A stretch of DNA of 64,000 nt from Lichenostomus cassidix (GCA_008360975.2 CM039183.1:9699762-9763761), one strand, 5' to 3'; positions 38,407 through 52,837 are shown, counted from the stretch's first letter. Translations and numbers: made by a program. Notes: generated by a model not told the origin, from the sequence alone.

Positions 38407-41248
38407 TAAAATGATATTAAATAAGGTAAGATAAGGTAATATTTTTAGTTCCATGCCCCTCTCTTTCTCTCCCTCTCTCTTTTCCATGTTTAAAGCACGG
38501 ACACACAGCACACCTTTGGGGCAACAGCTGAAAGCCACTGAATCAGAAATAAAAACCAGAAAAGCCTGGTTGCACCTAAAAATTTCCTGTTAAGAACCTC
38601 AGCAGGGACCATCTACAGGTTTTGGGTGCTCCCCCTTGGAGCTGCAGCATTCCTGAATAGTAATTTATCCACCAAGGAACACAACATAAGCTGCAAGGGC
38701 AGGGTCTCCTGGCTGGGGGGGAGTTCAGTGGTGCTGGGAATGGTTGGAGCTGCTCAGGCCTCACAAGTCAATTATTTCATCCACAGATAGGCTGGACAAA
38801 AGCTGTGGAATATTTCAGGGTCTACTTTTACCTCCCTTCCTGTGGGAATTTCACAGCGCCTGGTGGCACAGCAGCTCACAAACGTGAGGCTGGGAAGGAG
38901 GTGTTGGGAACAACGCAGCCCTCTCTGGTCTGGAGGTGCTGGGGGGAAGACAGCCAGAGAGGAAAGCAGGATTTCTACACGTCCTGCCCTGCCAGCTGCT
39001 TCTCTGCATGCTGGAAGTCTGGTTTTTCATGGAAAACAAAACCCTCCCGACAAGCCCTTATGACAAACGGCAGATGAGGCTTGTCCTTATCGCCACCCGG
39101 TTGTCACCCCTTCACATTTGCCCCTGGGCCTATTCCCACCGCTATAATTAACAGCAAATCAGGTGTCAGCTTGCTCTGTTGGACACAGCCATGGAAATTC
39201 TTGGCACGGCGCTCTTCCTTTCGGGGCTGGAAGCCAAGCGCTGGAGACATGGGAGAAAAACAGCTCATTACGCCTGCAGCAGGGTGAGAGCCTTGCCCTT
39301 CCTCCTCTGGATGGATCCAGGACCTAGTTCAGACCCAGTGACCATGATGGACATCTGTGTTCCCACCCAGCAATCCCAGCTGGGGAGAGTCTTGTAGTAC
39401 CACCAGCCTCATCCACCTCCTGGGGTGTGCAGCCATGGTCAGGCAGATTCCCTGCAACCAGGAGCGTGGTGGTGGACCTTGGGATGCTGGTGCTGAGAGG
39501 CCTGATGTGGGCCTGGAAGTCTGCAAGGAGTGGAGCTCAGCCACTGGGTGATGAGACTCCCTTGCTGCCCCACTGAGACTGACTGGGCTTGCTGACATCA
39601 AAACTTCCCAGCCCGGAGGATTAGGGATTAGCACTGCTGTGATTCCTCCTGTGGGTTTTGTGAAACATCTCAGGAGGGTTTAGGTGCCTGCCTGGCAGCT
39701 GGAGGTGAGGAGAGAGAGGTTTTCAGGTCACTCCACTGGGCCAAGCGGAGCATGAAGAGGTGTTTGACCGGCCAGTAATTGGGTCTGAAATGCTGGACAT
39801 GCACTGGGGCATGGTGAACCTGGCAATGAAAACACCAAACAGGTAGATTAGGAACAAGACTAAAAGAGTCATTGTAATTTCTCTGGTTTCTCTACCAATA
39901 AACCATGGGGTTTTCCTAAGGAGTCGTAGATTGGCAGAAAAACTGAGGCCAGGAAGGTTCTCTCAAGCTGGGATCTCTGAAGGCCCTTCCTCCAGCTGGA
40001 TCCTTCTTCCTGCTGGATCAGGTTGCTCAGGGCCAAGGTTTTCATCTCCCAAGATAGATATTCCAAAGCCTCGTTGGGCTCCATTGTTGGATCATCCTCA
40101 TGGAAAACACATTTCTTCTTGATATGCAACTGAAATTTCTCTTCTTCTACTCAGTGCCCACTGCCCTCTGTGCAAACTCTGAGAGGAGCCTGGCTCCAGC
40201 TCCATCTCTGCTCTGGCATTTGCACTTGCTGGGCTTGGTGAGGTTCCCAATGGACCATTTGTAGGGCTGAAGTTGTCTGGTCTCCTCTCTGGAAAGCGCC
40301 TGTTCTCAACCATGTGGGAGGAATTTAGACTACTGACAATTCTTAATACAAAATCCCAGATTATGACAATAGGGAATGTCTTAAAGCAGCTAAGAGACAC
40401 ATGCCTGAATATACTAGTTTGTGCTTCATGCAACAAGATGCACAGACTTTTAGTTTTTATTTTGAAATTTAATTGTAAGTTTTAAAGGAAGGTTAATTAA
40501 GGTAACATAAGACTCTGAATGAGAAGGGAAATACATAATATTCTCATGGAGTTGTACAGCAGCAGAAGCTTAAGGTGAAAGAGAGGGTTAATCCTTAGTT
40601 ATAGGGTCATTTAACCACAAATTAGAACAGTAAATTTATCTGTACTAAAAATGTGCATCTACTATACCCACCCATAACAAAAAATACTTTGGCTGCATAC
40701 TTACTTAACAACTACCTCTCTATCTATTTCTTCCACCTGCAATTCTGTATTAACCACATGCTATCAAATATAAAGAGGAAAAAACAAGAACAAAACAAAA
40801 TCTGAGCTTCCTTCTAACTTCTGCTGAGTTTGTTAACACACACGCACACATTAATCCCTGAGGCAAACAAGGAACAGAAATGCACAGGAAAGACCTACTG
40901 GCATCGTTCAATGCTGTGTTTGTCCAGCAGCCCTTCCCTCCCATGTGCTGGGACCATGCCCAGGCTTCTGCAGCAGCCCCAGCTTTGCAAAACTCTCTTC
41001 CCACCAATGGCCCCTCCAGAGAGATGACTTTTTTTTCTTTCCTATTCACCACATTTCTGAATATTTTTGCTTGCACAGTTACTCAACCAGTTGGTTTCTG
41101 AGGGAAAAATGAAACCTGTGCTCACAAGCCCACATGCAGCATCACAACAGAGCTTGTCCCAGATAGGGAATGGTGCTCTCCAGCCAACTCCTAGTCCAGC
41201 AACACTGCAAAACCAGAAAACCAAGCCCAGTGTGTCCCTCTGATCCTT

Positions 41249-41263
41249 CCCCCCCCCCCCCCC
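41249..41263 (+). repeat. Poly(C) run of 15
   Basis: Fifteen uninterrupted C residues; mutable and a likely sequencing weak spot. Confidence 0.85.
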
Positions 41264-42582
41264 GAAATGCATAAAATAAATTCATTTCCATTTTATTTCT
41301 TGCAATGGTTGTGCCCCTTACTGGCAGACTGCCAGCCTCCTTCCCTGGCACATGCAGGATTGCACACACCAGTGCTGGAGTCAGGAACAAAATATCACCG
41401 GCTCTCAAGCATGTAAAAACCTCTCAAGGCCACCAGATCTTTTCTGAGGTTCGACTGGCAGGAGTTTATCCCTTCATGGTGGTGCTGCCAAAGTCACTGA
41501 GGGTGGAGCAGCCCAAAGGGCCAGTGGTGAACTCCAGGTTGTCACCTGTGCCACATCCTCAGTGCTGGCTCTGAGGGAGCCAGGCAGGAACAAATGGGAC
41601 TCACTGCTTTGCTTTGTGTCAGTGGGCTGCAGGCTGGGGTGACAGGATTGGGAAGATCCAATGGAAAACCACAACTGAAGCTGCTGCATCCCAAAACTTC
41701 ATCAGCAAGGCAAGGCTTCCCGACAGCCAAACGCCTCTCCACAGCTGCTGCTCACAGACAGCACATGGTGTGAATGCCACCTTCCTGAGGTCACACTGCA
41801 GCAGTTCCACAGAGCAGGAATGAGACATCCTCATGGGATTTGGCAGGCTCTTGCTGGACCAAATTCAGGATGGCCTCAAGCCTGGAGCTGTGGCTCCATG
41901 AGGTTCTCCTGCCCCTGGGAGAAATCTGCAAAGAAAGTATGGTCCTGTTGGACCCCCACATCCCTTTGGAGGAAGGCAGGAAATGCCAGGTGCTAACACA
42001 TTTCAAGCCATAGAGTTATCATGTTATCAATGACCTGGTGCCTTCATTTTGGTTTAATTTTGGACCTGCTCATTTTGGGTGCATTCTCTGAAAATACAGT
42101 CTGTAATAGAAAGGAAAAGATCATGTATTTATTGCCACAAATGGACATATTTTTCACCTCTCCCATGTTCTAGCCAAGTCATCCACTGCCAGGCAAGCTC
42201 CTTGAACCCCTTGGAAATGCTCTCAAGGACATTTGTAGTAGGACAGTGACTCCACACAAAGCCTGATCTGAATTTTTACCCCTTCTCCGATGGAAATGGG
42301 TGGATTTCATGCCTTTAGTCCTTACCTGCTCCACACTGGACTTCCCATCTCCACCTGTGCTGAAAAAACCTGTTTCACAGATTCTCCTGCTTAGTAAATC
42401 TTTTTATGGAAGCCCATGTTCACTTCCCATCCTCAGAGAGAGACAAAAAGGCTTCAGCTGGAACCCCTGCTAAATGTTTTCTTCATACTACTAAATAGTC
42501 ATGGACAAGCCAGATGAAACATCAGAAAACAAATTATTTCTACTGTCCACATCACTGCACATCAGTGTCCCTGCCCAATGAG

Positions 42583-42640
42583 AGGGGGTTTGGAACTTTA
42601 AGGTCCCTTCCAATGCCAGCTGTTCTGGGATTCTATGATC
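42583..42640 (+). mobile_element. CR1 3' terminal scrap
   Basis: About 58 bases matching only the CR1 end: ttaaggtcccttccaa and then ttctgggattctatgat. Confidence 0.7.
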
Positions 42641-44164
42641 TTGCCATCATAATCCTGTTTTGGTGGCAAAGTCAGAATTTCAGATGCTTCTGGATGACCA
42701 CACAGCTGTTTAGGCTTTGCTGGTGGCAGCATAAATCCTCTCTGTGCACTATCAGCTGCCATCCTTTCCAACCAAGCTCGGGGTGGAGGGGGTTGAATTT
42801 TGCCCCCAGTGCTGTTCTGTGAATGTTGAATAATGGATCTGTTAATTGTGACACATATTTAATGTTTTATCCATTTCTGAGGACATGCTTGATGAAGTAC
42901 AACCCATGCCTTCAGTGAAGGCTTCCCAAGGGCAGCCATGGTCTATCCTGGTGCTCCAGGCTGTGGTGGCAGAGAAAACACCTGGAGAGGAGCAAGTGAG
43001 CAGCCTCATGCCACAGAACCAGTCTCTTCTCCAAACCAAAGCCATCCAGGAGGTCTCCAGAAAAATGGGTGAAACTGAGCCATGGCTGCACCTCAAAACA
43101 TCTTGAGAGGACATGGCAGCAGGGATTTCCCTTTTCTTGATCAAAACTAGTGACTCCAAGGCTTGTGAGTCCCTACCATGCTGTCTGGGGCAGCAAGGGA
43201 GGGGATGACATCTGTATCCTCTTTGTCAGGCAGCATCACATCCTGGGAGGCCATCAGCACTGCTGGAGGAGCCTCAGAGGGGAGTGGTGCCATACTTGTC
43301 CCATTAATCACTTGCCACACGGTGACATTTCCTACAGCAGCCGAAGTGAGTGATCCTTCTGCACATGTTTTGGTTTCCTTGCAGCACCCAGAGTGACTTG
43401 CTGCCTGACACAGTGTGTGAGCAAGAGGCACTAAAACCACCCAGGCACAGATGAGCCCTGGGCTGCAGCTTGAGTCCTCCTGGCAGGATTCAGTGCTCTC
43501 AGGCTGGCCTTACTCATCTGGCTGCTGCAGACCTCTGGCAGCTCGTAGAAGCCCATTCCATTGCCCAAACAGAGGAGTGGGTGTTGGCTGGGAAGTCCTT
43601 ACAGAGGCTGTATTTGCTGGGGTAACAATCAGGGCTAAATCTCAAGGTCCTGGCTGAGCTTCTTACCCAGCAGTGAAATTGTGCTTGGAGAGCAGCCATG
43701 AAGGATGAAACATCTCAAACATAAAGCCAGACCCTTCTGTCCTGGATGCATTTTAACAGAGGAGGGGTTCTAAAACATTCAGTCTTGGTCAAGTTTCCAC
43801 TGGGGTTGGCAAGCACTGAGCCCAGAAGATCCTTGTCCCAAAAAAACCCTTGTCAAGGGAAGCACAATGAGTGGTTCCTAAAGATCATTGCTCAGCACCT
43901 CGGAAATAGAGGTCAGGATAGGAAACCAGTTCTCTGAATGAGCAGATGAGGCCAGTGAGCAGCCTGAGCAAACAGCCTCAGACCAGGCAGCAGAGAGCCA
44001 CAGCTACTGAAGAACAAAATACCTGGGGTGCCTCTACTTCTTTGGGCTGTGCTTCTTACCAGGAGCATGTCATGCCATGTGCTCTAAGAGCTGTATTTTG
44101 CCTTATCAACAACAGCATTTCCTATTCTGCAGCTGGGTTCTGATCAAATTCCATCAGAAATATT

Positions 44165-44222
44165 TAACGGTTGGACTCAATGACCTCAGAGATCTTTTCC
44201 AATCTGTGATTCTGTGATTCTA
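44165..44222 (+). mobile_element. CR1 3' terminal scrap
   Basis: ttggactcaatgacctcaga, then tccaatctgtgattctgtgattctat: the last ~58 bases of a CR1 copy in + sense. Confidence 0.8.
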
Positions 44223-47200
44223 TATGAAGGTGGGCGCCTCAAAGCCAGCCTTTTCACCTCACCTAAACCACACCTGGCCTGTCCAAGAGCACTTTCCCCC
44301 CGTTTTTTTTTTTACCCTGGTTGTGTTAAGCTAGGGAGTAAAACACAAATGAGTTTAATCTTCTGCTACATGTCTTTGCTGGAGAAATCCAGAAACAGCC
44401 AGAAATATTTTACGATCTTATCAAAGGCAATAAAGGCTCTCTGCTTGAGCGAAGAGGCTTTCACAGGAGTTTGGCTGTCCTGATGGAGAACTAGCTCCAC
44501 AATACAGGCAGGGTCCCCGAGCTTTATCCATAGCTGTGGGAAACGACCTGACATGCTGCCAAGTTCAGGCTGTGCAGAGACAGCGATGGCACCGCCGCAT
44601 CGCAGGGCGCGAGGAGCTGGCTGGAGCAAGGGGCTCTCGCTGAATACAAATGGCACTGAGGAGCCAAACCCTGCAGCTTTCAGTAGGAAAGTTTGCAAAG
44701 CTGTTTGTTAGGGAGGGCATGCCACGGGAGCTGCGGTGTTGCCAGTTGGAAGGCTCAAATGAGGAAAGCAACAAGTTGATTTAATGTGATGGCCAACGTG
44801 CTGGGCCACGTTCCACTGTGTGGCGGTGAGGGGACAATGCTGTTGGCTTTGTCAGCAACACAGGTTTGACCCAGTGCTGGGCCAGGCAGCAGCTGAAAAT
44901 GCTCTGTATGTAGATGTAAATACAGCTATATGTATAATATGACCAAGCTCACCCAAGCTTTGGCATCTCTCATCCATGCTCCACCACACTGGGTTTTGAG
45001 GCAGCATTTGTCATTCTGCCCCTTCAGGAAACTGGGACTGAAAAGAAAGTTAAGAAAAAAAAAAAAAGGCATTTTTTTCTTGCAAAGGGAAATAGGCTAA
45101 AAAAATCAAGAAATCAGAAAGTTAAATAGCCATGCAAGAGGTTGAACTGGCAGGTGCTAACTACCTCTGCAGGGCATTTTTCCTTGGTGCTGCTCCTGCT
45201 GAGCTTTGAGCTCAAGGGGCTGCTCCCCATCCCAGCAGCTCCTCAGCTCGTGGCAACTCTACCCAGCCCAGCCCAGGTGCCAGCTGTGCTCCTTGCCCTC
45301 TGTCCCAGTGTCTCTGCTGAGGTGGCTGTGCTCCATGCATGGCATGACCAAACCCTGCCTCCAGCTGCAGAGACACCACCCTCTCTGTCACAGCCACCTC
45401 TCCCTGCCCACAGGTGGCTCCGAACCCCCAGGAGTGCAGTGGGGTGCTGTGGGCCCCCAGCATGCAAAAATCCACATCCCAGACCCTTTGGAGAGCTCAT
45501 CCCTGAGGGAGAGACATCCCAAAAGCTGGCATGGCAAAGCAAGAGCTGGGTAAGGCAGCCTGCAGGGCTGCTGGAGCCCCACGCCGTGCCCCTGCCTGCC
45601 CAGGACCCCTCTTTTAGGGGCCTCCCATGAGGAATGCAGTTATCCCAGCCGGTATTTATAGACAGAGAGTGCCTGCAGCCCTCACCACCCCCAGCAGCCC
45701 CACACAGCCCTACATGCTCCACGTGGTGCTGCAGGATCAAGGCTGCAATGCCTGCACTGCAGGGCTGGGCACAGCAGCACCCTTGCTGCCACAGACAATT
45801 TTTTTGCCTGCCCAGCAGCAGAGAACCTTGCAGCAGGCATTAAAATCCTGAATTCTCAAGTGGCTGACTCCTCCAGGGTCGGGCTGTAGCTTCTTGGGTC
45901 TCTCCTGCTGTGTGTTGAGGCAGCAGATTTCGTCTGACTGTCTGGGAAGTGGGGACACAAAGCCACAGAGCTGAAAACATGACAGCTTGTCAGGAAATAA
46001 GCACAGGACTTTTTTCCGGAGATGGAAGTTTGATGAGATCAGCTCACGAATTCATCTGAAGGCACAGAGCAACTTCTGCATTTTTTAGAGTCCTGGAAGA
46101 TTAGAAGCTCCCATAAACTTTAATGAGATACTTCTGCAAAACCATTAGTAGAAGCTGTTGAAAAGCAAATTATAGCCATTTATGGGGACCCAAGAAACTC
46201 CAGCAGCTATTCACTCAACGAGAGCTGGCAAAGCAGCTTTCCTTTCAAATTTCATAGTCCCCTTTGTCAAGAACTTCCTCCTTTCTCTTGTCAGGCTTTA
46301 ATTAAATTTGCCCAGAATGGAGCCATTTTTCCTCCCAAGCCACTTCTCTGTGGACCAGCCTGGAGCTGGATTCAGCCAGAGAGATCACCCACTGCGCTCC
46401 AGGCACCACAATTCCCCGGGGAAAACCATGGTCCTGAACAAACCCAGGCCTCACCTGATGGATCTGGGAGGATGATGGAACAGGTGCCCTCCAGGAAGCC
46501 CAAATGATGGGCAATTGGATCTTTTAAAGCTCATTTGGAGAGACTCCTGATCTGATCAGAAGAGTGGTGGATATGGCTTTTGAACATATCAAATGGCTTT
46601 TAATGCCTTTAATGAAACCTGGGGAGAGGGTAAATTTCTTAGCTGCTCAACTCTCCTTTTAGAGAAGGCACAATACATCTCAGCCTTTCCCAGATAAGAG
46701 AGCAACTCTAGCATGTCACCCTTCACCTTCAAGCTTTGTCTGCAGGGCTGAGTCATTACTGCAGCTAATTAGAGACTTCAAGCTGATTATGAGAATTGCA
46801 CTAAGTGGAGTTACAAAATCCCTGGGCCTGATACTCCTTAATACAAAAGCCACTTTACACTGACCCAGTCTTAAAATACCCTGGGACGATGTGAAGTGCT
46901 CTTAAAGCAAATGGAATCTCCATATGCAGTTGGAGGGACTGGTGCACATCACAGACCACCAGCAGCTGAGCCTGATGGGGCTCTCAGAGGCCCCATCTGC
47001 TCCCAGGTGACATGAAATTGTCTTTCTGGTCAAAGAGAGGCAGGTCTTTCACTGCAAATAAAAACAAAACAAAATATATCCAGGCAACTACCTGAAGAGC
47101 TGACTGATATCGATCCAAGAAAAGCAGAATAAAAATGTTGCTGAGTCCATCTGCAGGTGCCTCCAGGGGTGTCTTAACCTTAACAAGCAGTAAAACTCCC

Positions 47201-47860
47201 CTCAGGGTTGACTTTGACCAACTTCCATCGCTGAACACTCCCTAAACTTCAGGCGTGTTTTGAATTGGATACAAACCTGAACAGAAGAGCTCAACTTTTC
47301 CGTATTAGTGATACTGAGAAAGGAAAGGATTTTCCTATATTGTTTTCAAATAACTCAAAGCAATAGGTTGTCCACAGAAGAACTTTTGATCTCCAAGGGA
47401 TGCACTTGTGGCCTGGAAGTGACCATTTGGGCACCAGGCTTGGCCCTAACAGGGAAGAGCCACGGAGAGGATCCTAGCAGCCCCAGCAGCCAAGAGTTCT
47501 CCATCCTCACCCCTGGGGATCTCCCAGAAGCTGCCAGTGGTGTGTCCCAGGACAGAGGGCTGCCCACACGTGGCCATGATCTTTGCAGAGAAAGGAAGTT
47601 GCAAGGGAAGCCTTGTCCCCGGGCTGAGCACAGCTCCAAAAATATGACAGCAGTCATGAGACCCTCAGCCCGGGTCACCCGATGTAAGGTTAGTGCCGCG
47701 GTGACATTTGGATTTCAGCATCATCTATCACAGCTTTGAGTCAGCAAATAAGCACAGCCCATGGTTTATGTTTCCCTGCCAGGAAAATAATGCAGGAAGA
47801 GCGTTTTGCTGGCAAGTGTGCACCATCCAACCCCAGCCTCCCTGAGCCTGTGGGGCAGGA

Positions 47861-47875
47861 GGGAGGGAGGGAGGG
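47861..47875 (+). other. G-quadruplex motif
   Basis: GGGAGGGAGGGAGGG: four G3 runs with single-A loops, which is a highly stable quadruplex pattern. Confidence 0.75.
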
Positions 47876-50800
47876 AGCTGGGGTCTCCAAACATGCCAGA
47901 ATGATGCCTCTACTCACCCCAGGCACCTCAGGGTCCTGGGCATCAACATCAGGGTGGCACAGGAGCTTTCACAGAGAAACCAAAACACTTCATTCCCTCC
48001 CACTCACTTCCCAGGGCAGATCAGCCCTGTCCTGTGCAGAGGCAGCATTGCTGCTCGGAAGTAACCTGTGATAGGTAAAGGAACGTGAAAATCCAGCTGA
48101 ACCAGTATGCCCAGCTGGAAGTATCAGGGACCTCGACCCTGACTGGTGGAAACTGGGACTCCATCTCCTCAAGACCAGGCATCCTGCCCTTCCCAGCACT
48201 TCAGGCAAAGGGAAACCTCTGTGGTCACTTTTGCTCAATTCCAGATTAGAGATCTTAGGAAGGACTTTTCTCCTGCACTGGGAGGTTTTGCTGGGGAACA
48301 GGCATGAGGTGTGGGATAACACAGTGTCAGCCCCACACCCAGTGGCTCAGTGGAGTGATGGGATCAGTATAGCTCCCTCCATTGGCAAAACAAGGTTTGT
48401 GTTGCTGCCAGGGCTCTCAAAGGAAAAATCAGGGTTAAGTGGGATGAAGAGCTGAGAAGCAACATGTTTCTGCATGGGGGGAAGAGATTCTTGTATGTAA
48501 ATAAATATGTTTATATATGTATACGAGCATTTTCCAATTTAGATAAAAATATATGTTTACGGGGATTATCAATCTCGTATTAAAACAAATAAAAAGATGT
48601 AAAGATTTCTGCATGTCCTGAAACCTTGCTGTTGCCCTCACCTGCCCAAATATCTGATCCAGAAGAAATGCTGTTCAAGAAGAGACCAGCAGAGTAGGCC
48701 AAAGGATGGGCACAGCTGGATCTTGGAACACTTTTGGGTCTCCTAATCACATCCAATACAAAAAAGCATATTGACAGACCTTCCTGCCATACCTTTGGTG
48801 GGCTGTGGTTTCCTACTTTCTCTCATTCATCCCTCACTTTTCTTCCTAGGATTTCTACCTGCATATATTTCCTACTCTAAACCTAATTTTTCCCTAGCCA
48901 CTGTCTTCTGCTATGATATTTCCCCTCGACTTTCCTTCTGTTTCCCCCAGGTAGCTCCATACTTTTCAGCTGCAATGCCTCCCCCCTCTCTGTTTTCTCT
49001 GGACCAACGGGAAGGACAAGAGTCCTGAACCCCTTCCTTGTCCCAGATGGACATTTTGTACCATGAGCATCTCAGGGAGCACTTCCAGATGTGTTGTACC
49101 TTTGCTAGGAAGGCTGTCCCTAGCAAGCTGGACCTCAACTCAGCTATCTGCCCCTCTGCTTTATGAAGAGCAGTGTGTTTAAACTGAAATCCACCATTTC
49201 CCCATAAATGAGGTGCTCAGAGCCTGATCTGGGGTTCCTTCTAAAATAAGGACCCAGCTGCCTAGTGCTGATCCAGCTCCTCTGAAGCTCAGGAGGGCTT
49301 AGATGGAATCTCCACACCAAACCCAGCTCAGAGACATCCAGGAATGTGCGAGTTAGCAAGCAGAGAACACGGAAACAGCATTTAAAATACCAGGGCTGTA
49401 TCTTCGACTGCTGTAAATCCTGCAGTTCTGCTGTGATTACGTCAACAGCACGGGGTGTGGATCACTCATGACTTCAGCACAGCCCTTCAAAGCATCCTAG
49501 TCCACAACTTGGCTGGTGACATTCCTCTGAGGCAGCTGGGATGTGCCTGGGGGCTAAGAAATGAATGTGTTTACTGTCTGCCCTTTGCCACTTGTCCCCC
49601 AGTACCAAAAAACCACCTCAAATAGATGTTCCCAGCTTGGACAGGATGATTGTGGAGCTGTGTCTAACAAAAGCATGAAGGAAAGGAGCTGCAGAAACAT
49701 TCTGCAGCTACACATTTCCCAAGGTGAGGAGATGCAAGCTGCCAACTCCCTCACCAAGTAAATATCTTTGCAGGAGGAACTGCTCCATCAATCCAGTCTG
49801 GACCCAAAATCCCAGGAGGAAAAAGTCCAAAACCTCTACCCTGAACCCACAGGCTGGATTTACACCAGCATATACTAACTCACACTGCATAGGTGGTCAG
49901 GGATATTCCCAAATTATCACCTCTGTAGGCATATTGTACCACAGCCACAACAGCTTTGGCCAAGCCAACCCACCCTGTCCCAAAGCATTCCCAGCACCTC
50001 TTCTGTGGTGGGAAAAGGGGTGTCTGAACAGAATGGGCATCTTGCATAGAGAAGAGATCTTTGGTAGGGGCACCTAAAGAGAAAGGCAGACCCAACTGGG
50101 ACTGCCACAGAGAGAAACATGCTTAGAAAATAGTCCTCTGCAAGTGCCAAGGTGGAGCAGAAGCAAAGTGGGAAAAGAGGCTTTTTTCCCCTCTGGCTCA
50201 ATTGTACCTTTGCATTTGCTCCCAGAAGTGCACCAGCACCCAGCTGAGCTGCCATGGAGGAGCCAGCACGGAGGAAGACCAAGCAAATCTCTTCCCCAAT
50301 AAACCCTGCACATAGCAGCACTGCCACTGAGAATGCACATAAATAACAGTAAACCAGCATGGGAAAAATAACTGTGGTTGCCAGGCAAATTATTGTTCCA
50401 GCATAAACAGCAAATATAAATTAGCTCAGGGTGCACACACGGGAACACAGCCTTTGTGGGGGGCATGGGATGCTTCAGAGCTGAACTCCAGACAAGACAG
50501 CAATGCTTGTTAAAAACTGGGCTGGGGAGGAGGGGTGCTGGCCAGGGAGGAGTTTGGCAATGCATGGCTCCCATTAAATCTTTCCCATGTGTTTTGGGTG
50601 GAGCTGTAGCTAGCTGGGCTTCTCTGTACCTTTCCTCAAGCATGTAATAAGGTAATGGCTTGTAATTCCCCATGCACAGCTTTCCACGTCTTCCAGGTCA
50701 ATCCAGCATTCCCATCCTGCTTTCCTGGAGCAGCTCTGGCTGTGTCCCCTGCAGTGCTCTGCGGCCAGGCTGGTGCCATGGGGAGATGGCTACAAGGCTC

Positions 50801-51637
50801 CAGAAATAGCAGGGGCTGTTGAAAAGGCTGCTCTGTGCCGGGAGGGCTGCAGACGGACCTGGGGAAGGGAGGGAAAGCTGCATTACAATCCTGGCATTGA
50901 TGGTCCCTCCTGCTGAGTGAGCCTTTCATCGCTGGCTGCTGCGAGGGGAGACAGGGAAGGGTTACTGAGCCATCCCATCCCATGCCACAGGCTCCTGTGG
51001 AGTTTGTCTTCTTGTACTCCTTTCAGGTGGGGAAGAGAAGACAGTTCTGCTTTTTTTCCCCCTTAAAAATACATCCTTGTTGGGCTCAGCAGCATGCTAG
51101 GACTTCAGTGGAATATTTTCAGTGGCTGTGAGTTGTCCTGTGGTTAAATAATAAACACAGCAGTAAAACACGAGTACATTTTCCTAGGGCAGGAGACAGA
51201 GCATCTATTGTCATCAGTCCTTAAGAAGTGCTATTCTTATTTGTGGTCCCTGACCTCCTTTTTTATTCAATTATCTGTTCCTCAAATGCTTTATTGGGAG
51301 CAGATGCCAAATATGTGTCATTAACTTTTACCATATATTGTACTTTTGATATTCAGCAGTTGCTGTCAATGAAATGAGCAGTGGAAATTAGATAGCCAGT
51401 GCTATTCATTTGAAGAGATTTCATTTCCTAATCCTCTGAAGAAGGGTATGAGCAGGCAACTTTACTCATATGAGCTACACTTGGACTGAACCAGTAAAAG
51501 TGGATCTTTCATAATTAATTCTGTCATTAAGTGTTAAATGGCAAAATGCAAGGGAAAAAATTTGAACACCAAAAGGAATTTAAGTTTTAAAATGCTGCAA
51601 CGATTAAAACTCTAAATTGCCTCCCTGAATTGTACAG

Positions 51638-51700
51638 TCATAGAATATCCTGTGCTGGAAAGAACCCACAAGGATCATAGAGTCCAATGCTTCCTTCCAA
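51638..51700 (-). mobile_element. CR1 3' terminal scrap
   Basis: tcatagaatatcctgtgctgg and then ggatcatagagtccaatg is the reverse complement of the CR1 terminus. Confidence 0.75.
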
Positions 51701-52776
51701 TAATTCTACCAGGAATTTCTCCTGCTAAATACAATATTTCTTTTCAAGACTGACTTGTAAATCTGGACTATAATGACACCCACTGTGAGATTCACCATTT
51801 CCATGGGAAATTACAGGGCTAAGCACGTCTGGACTTAGAAGTACCCACAGAAAACTGCAAGGGACACAAATCAAAATCTGCTTCATGGGGCACACAGCCA
51901 GCTGGTATTACAGAACTGTGTGCTTCTACCAAGGGGCAGCAATTCCTGATGAGGTAAATAAACCCATCTGTAGTGTCCTGGGCCCCAGCTCAGTGACAGC
52001 ACATGTGTTTGACTATGCAGGGACAGAATCTGGCCTTTCACTACCATCACATGAAAAATGACTTTCGAATGATAAATGTGTTGATGCCAAATCCAGACGG
52101 GGGGTGTGACTTGTGTTTAATTTTCCCAGTATAACTCAGCAAACTTCCATCCACGAGGCTCCACATGACTTTTTTCATTAAGCTGTACAGCATGTACCAA
52201 GCCCCCTGTCTTTAAGGTGACATTTCAAACCCCCCGTGGAGGAGGGACAGTTGTCAGGGCTGTGATTAAAATAGATCCTTGTTTGTTGGCGTGACTTTTA
52301 CTCAGCTCCCGGGAGATGTGGCAGCGAGCCCTGCCACCTCTCCCAAAATGAGCTATGGCCCAGATGGAGGCACACAGAACATCCTGCTGGATGCTCTCGT
52401 CCAACCTGCCCTGGTTTGCACTCAGGCTGTTTGGGCTGGTGATTGCCTTCAACCACTTTCCCACCTTTTCATTTCCCAGGCTGCAGGCTGGAGCCTCTGA
52501 AGGGTTGGCAGAGCCATTCTGCCTGCAGGGACAAACCTAGAGACCTGCTACCACCCCAGGCCAAGTGCAGTGGCTTTGTGGGAGAGCCAAGAGCAATAAT
52601 TGAAGGTCCTAAGGGTTCATTTTCTTGTGCTCACCAATTCGATGTCTTTTGGGGGCTGCAAGGAAGGGGTTGATATCCCACAGCATGTCCATGACTCGGC
52701 ACAGCCCTGGTAATGCTGTAAATTACAGCTGAGCTAATAAATATATATATTTGTATATATAAATGCATAAAGAGAG

Positions 52777-52837
52777 CTATAAATAGAGCTGAGCCTCTGG
52801 GGCTGAGCCCACTTAAGCAGCTCTAATGCAACACCTG
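52777..52837. promoter_or_regulatory. Candidate muscle-type enhancer cluster
   Basis: Within 61 bases: CTATAAATAG (52777-52786, perfect MEF2 core), CACTTAA (52810-52816, NKX2-5 type site in reverse) and CACCTG (52832-52837, E-box). The sites are seen; the function is inferred. Confidence 0.3.

Noticed and set aside
45142..45740. Open frames of about 160 codons on both strands
   Set aside because: Mutually overlapping, compositionally biased, no family resemblance.
52777..52786. CTATAAATAG as a TATA box of an unannotated gene
   Set aside because: No initiator, CpG enrichment or exon downstream; it is at the edge of a TATATA run. Kept only as a possible MEF2 site.
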